Assembly (NCBI GenBank): GCA_024640925.1
Contig: JAHEEB010000098.1
Span: 1 to 9,531 of the forward strand
Source: Bacteroidota bacterium
GTDB lineage: Bacteria > Bacteroidota > Bacteroidia > Bacteroidales > UBA10428
Direction: 5' to 3'
DNA: 9,531 bases
Shown: positions 7,783-9,531 of the stretch, in pieces
Numbering within the stretch: the stretch's first letter is position 1
Layout: the number at the start of each line of letters is the position of its first letter
Notes under the pieces: generated by a model
What the model saw: only the letters and a program-made list of their open reading frames with translations
Told to the model about the DNA's origin: nothing
Database searches by the model: none
Position numbers and translations under genes: made by a program

Positions 7783-7836
7783 TTTTAATTATTTTTATTT
7801 CATATTCATTTCAAAAAATTCTATAAAAGCTCTGCT
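7783..7836 (+). other. A/T-rich 54-base spacer before siaC
   Basis: This is the longest gap in the window and is almost entirely A and T. I find no Bacteroidota-type promoter pair (TTTG and TAnnTTTG), no clear hairpin terminator and no strong ribosome binding site; the A-rich stretch AAAAAATTCTATAAAAG lies just ahead of the siaC ATG. It probably acts only as a translation leader within the operon. Confidence 0.4.
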
Positions 7837-8217
7837 ATGGAAACAATAAAAATACAAGGCACGGAAGATACCCCAAAAGTAATACTTGATAAAGAAAAAG
7901 AAGCTATGGAAATATCAGGGCGTTCGCTTCCGGAGGATGTAGCTTCGTTTTACGATCCTATTCTGACTTGGCTTGACGAATATGCTCAATCTCCTAACAA
8001 AAAGACTATCTTTAATTTTAAGCTTACTTATTTCAATACAGCTTCATCAAAACTTTTGCTCGATATATTAATGAAGCTTGAAGAAATACATGAAGCCGGG
8101 CACGATGTGTTAATCAAATGGCATTATCCCGAAGATGATGAAGATATGGAAGAAGCCGGAGAAGAATATGCTGATATTGTAGATGTACCATTTGAACAAG
8201 TTCCTTATTCGCTGTAA
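7837..8217 (+). CDS. siaC: SiaC-family switch protein (DUF1987)
   Basis: This 126-residue cytoplasmic protein matches the SiaC/DUF1987 family in length and layout. It has an N-terminal IKIQGTEDTPKVILD segment, then MEISGRSLPEDVASFYDPI (24-42), an aromatic WLDEY, and YFNTASSKLLLDIL (65-78), the most conserved stretch of the family. It ends in a very acidic tail region (about 98-116). Thr68 lies in the FNTASS motif; from memory, Thr68 is the residue phosphorylated by SiaB in Pseudomonas aeruginosa, so the number and the motif both agree. In Pseudomonas the unphosphorylated form activates the diguanylate cyclase SiaD. No such cyclase is in this window, so the downstream target here is unknown. 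The fold is related to STAS anti-sigma antagonists, which fits partner switching with a GHKL kinase and a PP2C phosphatase. Confidence 0.9.
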   Translation: METIKIQGTEDTPKVILDKEKEAMEISGRSLPEDVASFYDPILTWLDEYAQSPNKKTIFNFKLTYFNTASSKLLLDILMKLEEIHEAGHDVLIKWHYPEDDEDMEEAGEEYADIVDVPFEQVPYSL

Positions 8218-8250
8218 TTATTTAGCTGATAAGTATTAACAAAGTAGCCT

Positions 8251-9531
8251 ATGAGTGAAGAGATACTAAAGGCATTAATGCAGCTGTTTGCTATAATTGC
8301 CAAACAGGATGAAGGTGTAGAAAAAACTCAGGTTGAGTATGTAAAAAACTTTCTACAAACTCAAATTACTGCCGATAAAGTAACTGAATATTTCGCTCTT
8401 TTTGAACAGCATGCTGCGTCACGCGATGATCAATCAAAAGGGAGACTGACTTCTGTTAAAGATTCCGTGCGCATCCTTGGACTTTGTAAAAAAATCAACA
8501 AAACCCTTACTCAAAAACAAAAAGTTGTTGCTCTTGTTCGGCTTTTTGAAATTGTTAACGCTGACCGGAAATTTTCCGATCAACGTATGGCTATTATCAA
8601 TACTGTCGCCGAAGTTTTTAATATTTCTCAAGAAGAATTTAAGAGTATTGAATTGTTTGTTGTTCAAAACGAACCACAAGATTTGGATGACAGCAATATA
8701 CTTATTATCAACGATAGAAACGAAAGGTATTCAAATGCTAAAAAAATTCTTACCAAACATCTGGATACCAATATTTATATTCTAAGAGTAAAAAGTGTAG
8801 ATCTTTACTTTCTTAAATATACCGGCAATCAGGACTTGTTTCTGAATGGATTACCTATAAACAGTACACGCATTTATCTTTTTGCCAATGGTAGTACCGT
8901 AAAGTTGCCAAAAGGTGCACCCATATATTACAGTGATGTAGTATCGCACTTTTTAGCTGACATTACATCAAGTCATGTTTCTTTTGTAGTTAGGGATGTT
9001 AGCTTCCAGTTCCCAAATGGCAATCTGGGTCTTAGGAATGTTGCCTTTTCAGAAGGACATGGCAGGTTAATTGGAATTATGGGTGCCAGTGGTGCCGGAA
9101 AAACCACACTTCTGAATGTATTATCAGGAATTGATCCCCCATCTTCAGGTGAAGTACTTATTAATAATATTAATCTTCACACCGAGAAAAATAAGCTGGA
9201 GGGAGTTATTGGACTTATTCCACAGGACGATTTATTAATAGAAGAATTAACAGTCTTCGAAAATCTATACTTTAACGCCAAACTTTGTTTTAAAGACAAA
9301 AAAGAAAGCGAGATTACAGAAATGGTTCACAGGGTTTTACAAAGCCTTGGCCTTTTCGATCGGAAAGATTTGAAAGTTGGTTCCCCCTTGAACAAAACCA
9401 TTAGTGGCGGACAACGAAAAAGACTTAATATTGCATTGGAACTTATCCGGGAACCCTCTATCCTTTTTGTTGACGAACCTACATCAGGCCTTTCTTCTCG
9501 TGACTCTGAAAATGTTATGGACCTTTTAAGG
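8251..9531 (+). CDS. TerB-like domain / ABC ATPase fusion, N-terminal part (cut by window end)
   Basis: Reading from ATG 8251, the frame stays open to the last base (427 codons) and has no stop in the window. Residues 1-135 look like a TerB domain in two helical halves, beginning with LFAIIAKQDEGVE (12-24) and LVRLFEIVNADRKFSD (95-110). Residues 149-235 are a strand-rich region I cannot assign, including LFLNGLPINSTRIYLF. The ABC nucleotide-binding domain starts near 245: Walker A GASGAGKT (278-285), Q-loop Gln325 in LIPQDDLL, signature ISGGQRKR (384-391), Walker B ILFVDEP (404-410) and D-loop SGLSSRD (412-418). The signature and the 'TVFENL' segment resemble ABCG/ABC-2 type ATPases, so a fused membrane domain may follow beyond the window; that is inference. 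The gap from siaC is 33 bases with no visible terminator, so it is probably in the same operon. Transported substrate is unknown. Confidence 0.87.
   Translation, partial: MSEEILKALMQLFAIIAKQDEGVEKTQVEYVKNFLQTQITADKVTEYFALFEQHAASRDDQSKGRLTSVKDSVRILGLCKKINKTLTQKQKVVALVRLFEIVNADRKFSDQRMAIINTVAEVFNISQEEFKSIELFVVQNEPQDLDDSNILIINDRNERYSNAKKILTKHLDTNIYILRVKSVDLYFLKYTGNQDLFLNGLPINSTRIYLFANGSTVKLPKGAPIYYSDVVSHFLADITSSHVSFVVRDVSFQFPNGNLGLRNVAFSEGHGRLIGIMGASGAGKTTLLNVLSGIDPPSSGEVLINNINLHTEKNKLEGVIGLIPQDDLLIEELTVFENLYFNAKLCFKDKKESEITEMVHRVLQSLGLFDRKDLKVGSPLNKTISGGQRKRLNIALELIREPSILFVDEPTSGLSSRDSENVMDLLR

Noticed and set aside
7783..7836. Possible internal promoter before siaC
   Set aside because: No TTTG/TAnnTTTG pair at suitable spacing was visible; A/T richness alone is not evidence in this genome.
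7204..8217. RsbW/RsbV anti-sigma switch interpretation of the kinase/STAS-like pair
   Set aside because: Length and the FNTASS motif of the small protein match SiaC/DUF1987, and the kinase matches SiaB rather than RsbW; no sigma factor gene is nearby.
8434..8785. Open frames on both strands inside the start of the TerB-ABC gene
   Set aside because: The frame from 8251 is open throughout and gives TerB-like and ABC motifs; the other frames have no domain features.

Overview
The window reads as one continuous operon on the + strand from a low-GC member of the Bacteroidota, probably a Bacteroidales or Marinilabiliales-like bacterium. This placement is inferred from A/T-rich genes with few Shine-Dalgarno motifs, from Bacteroidota-style SpoIIE phosphatase, SiaB and SiaC (DUF1987) proteins, and from the gene order. 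There is no rRNA, tRNA, CRISPR array or mobile element. Every gene points the same way and gaps run from -4 to 54 bases. The window begins inside one gene and ends inside another.

The left part (1-3772) is a chemotaxis-like methylation module. It holds the last 57 codons of a CheR methyltransferase with a canonical C-terminal motif, then a large membrane sensor (sensor domain, HAMP-like, GAF, coiled coil, PAS) with no recognisable output domain. A second, divergent CheR follows, and then a stand-alone CheB methylesterase domain. CheA, CheW, CheY and a classical MCP signalling domain are all absent from the window.

The middle part (3772-7182) holds a small two-helix membrane protein with a cytoplasmic GAF domain. 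Next is an 874-residue membrane protein built as HAMP-like region, GAF, coiled coil, two PAS domains and a C-terminal SpoIIE/PP2C phosphatase. The GAF domains of this protein, the small GAF protein and the large sensor share an unusual common motif set and look like paralogues. The sensor and the phosphatase also share a Glu/Gln-rich coiled-coil motif directly after GAF.

The right part (7204-8217) is a Sia-type kinase/substrate pair: a SiaB-like GHKL protein kinase and SiaC (DUF1987), which carries Thr at position 68, the position I recall as phosphorylated in Pseudomonas SiaC. With the SpoIIE protein acting as SiaA, this makes a complete phosphatase/kinase/switch-protein set. No SiaD diguanylate cyclase is present. 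SiaC is followed instead by the start of a large protein with a TerB-like N-terminal domain and an ABC ATPase domain, cut by the window end.

My reading, which is inference, is that membrane and GAF ligand sensing, tuned by CheR/CheB methylation, sets the activity of the SpoIIE phosphatase. That phosphatase opposes SiaB on SiaC, and SiaC then acts on an unknown target, possibly the adjacent TerB-ABC protein.
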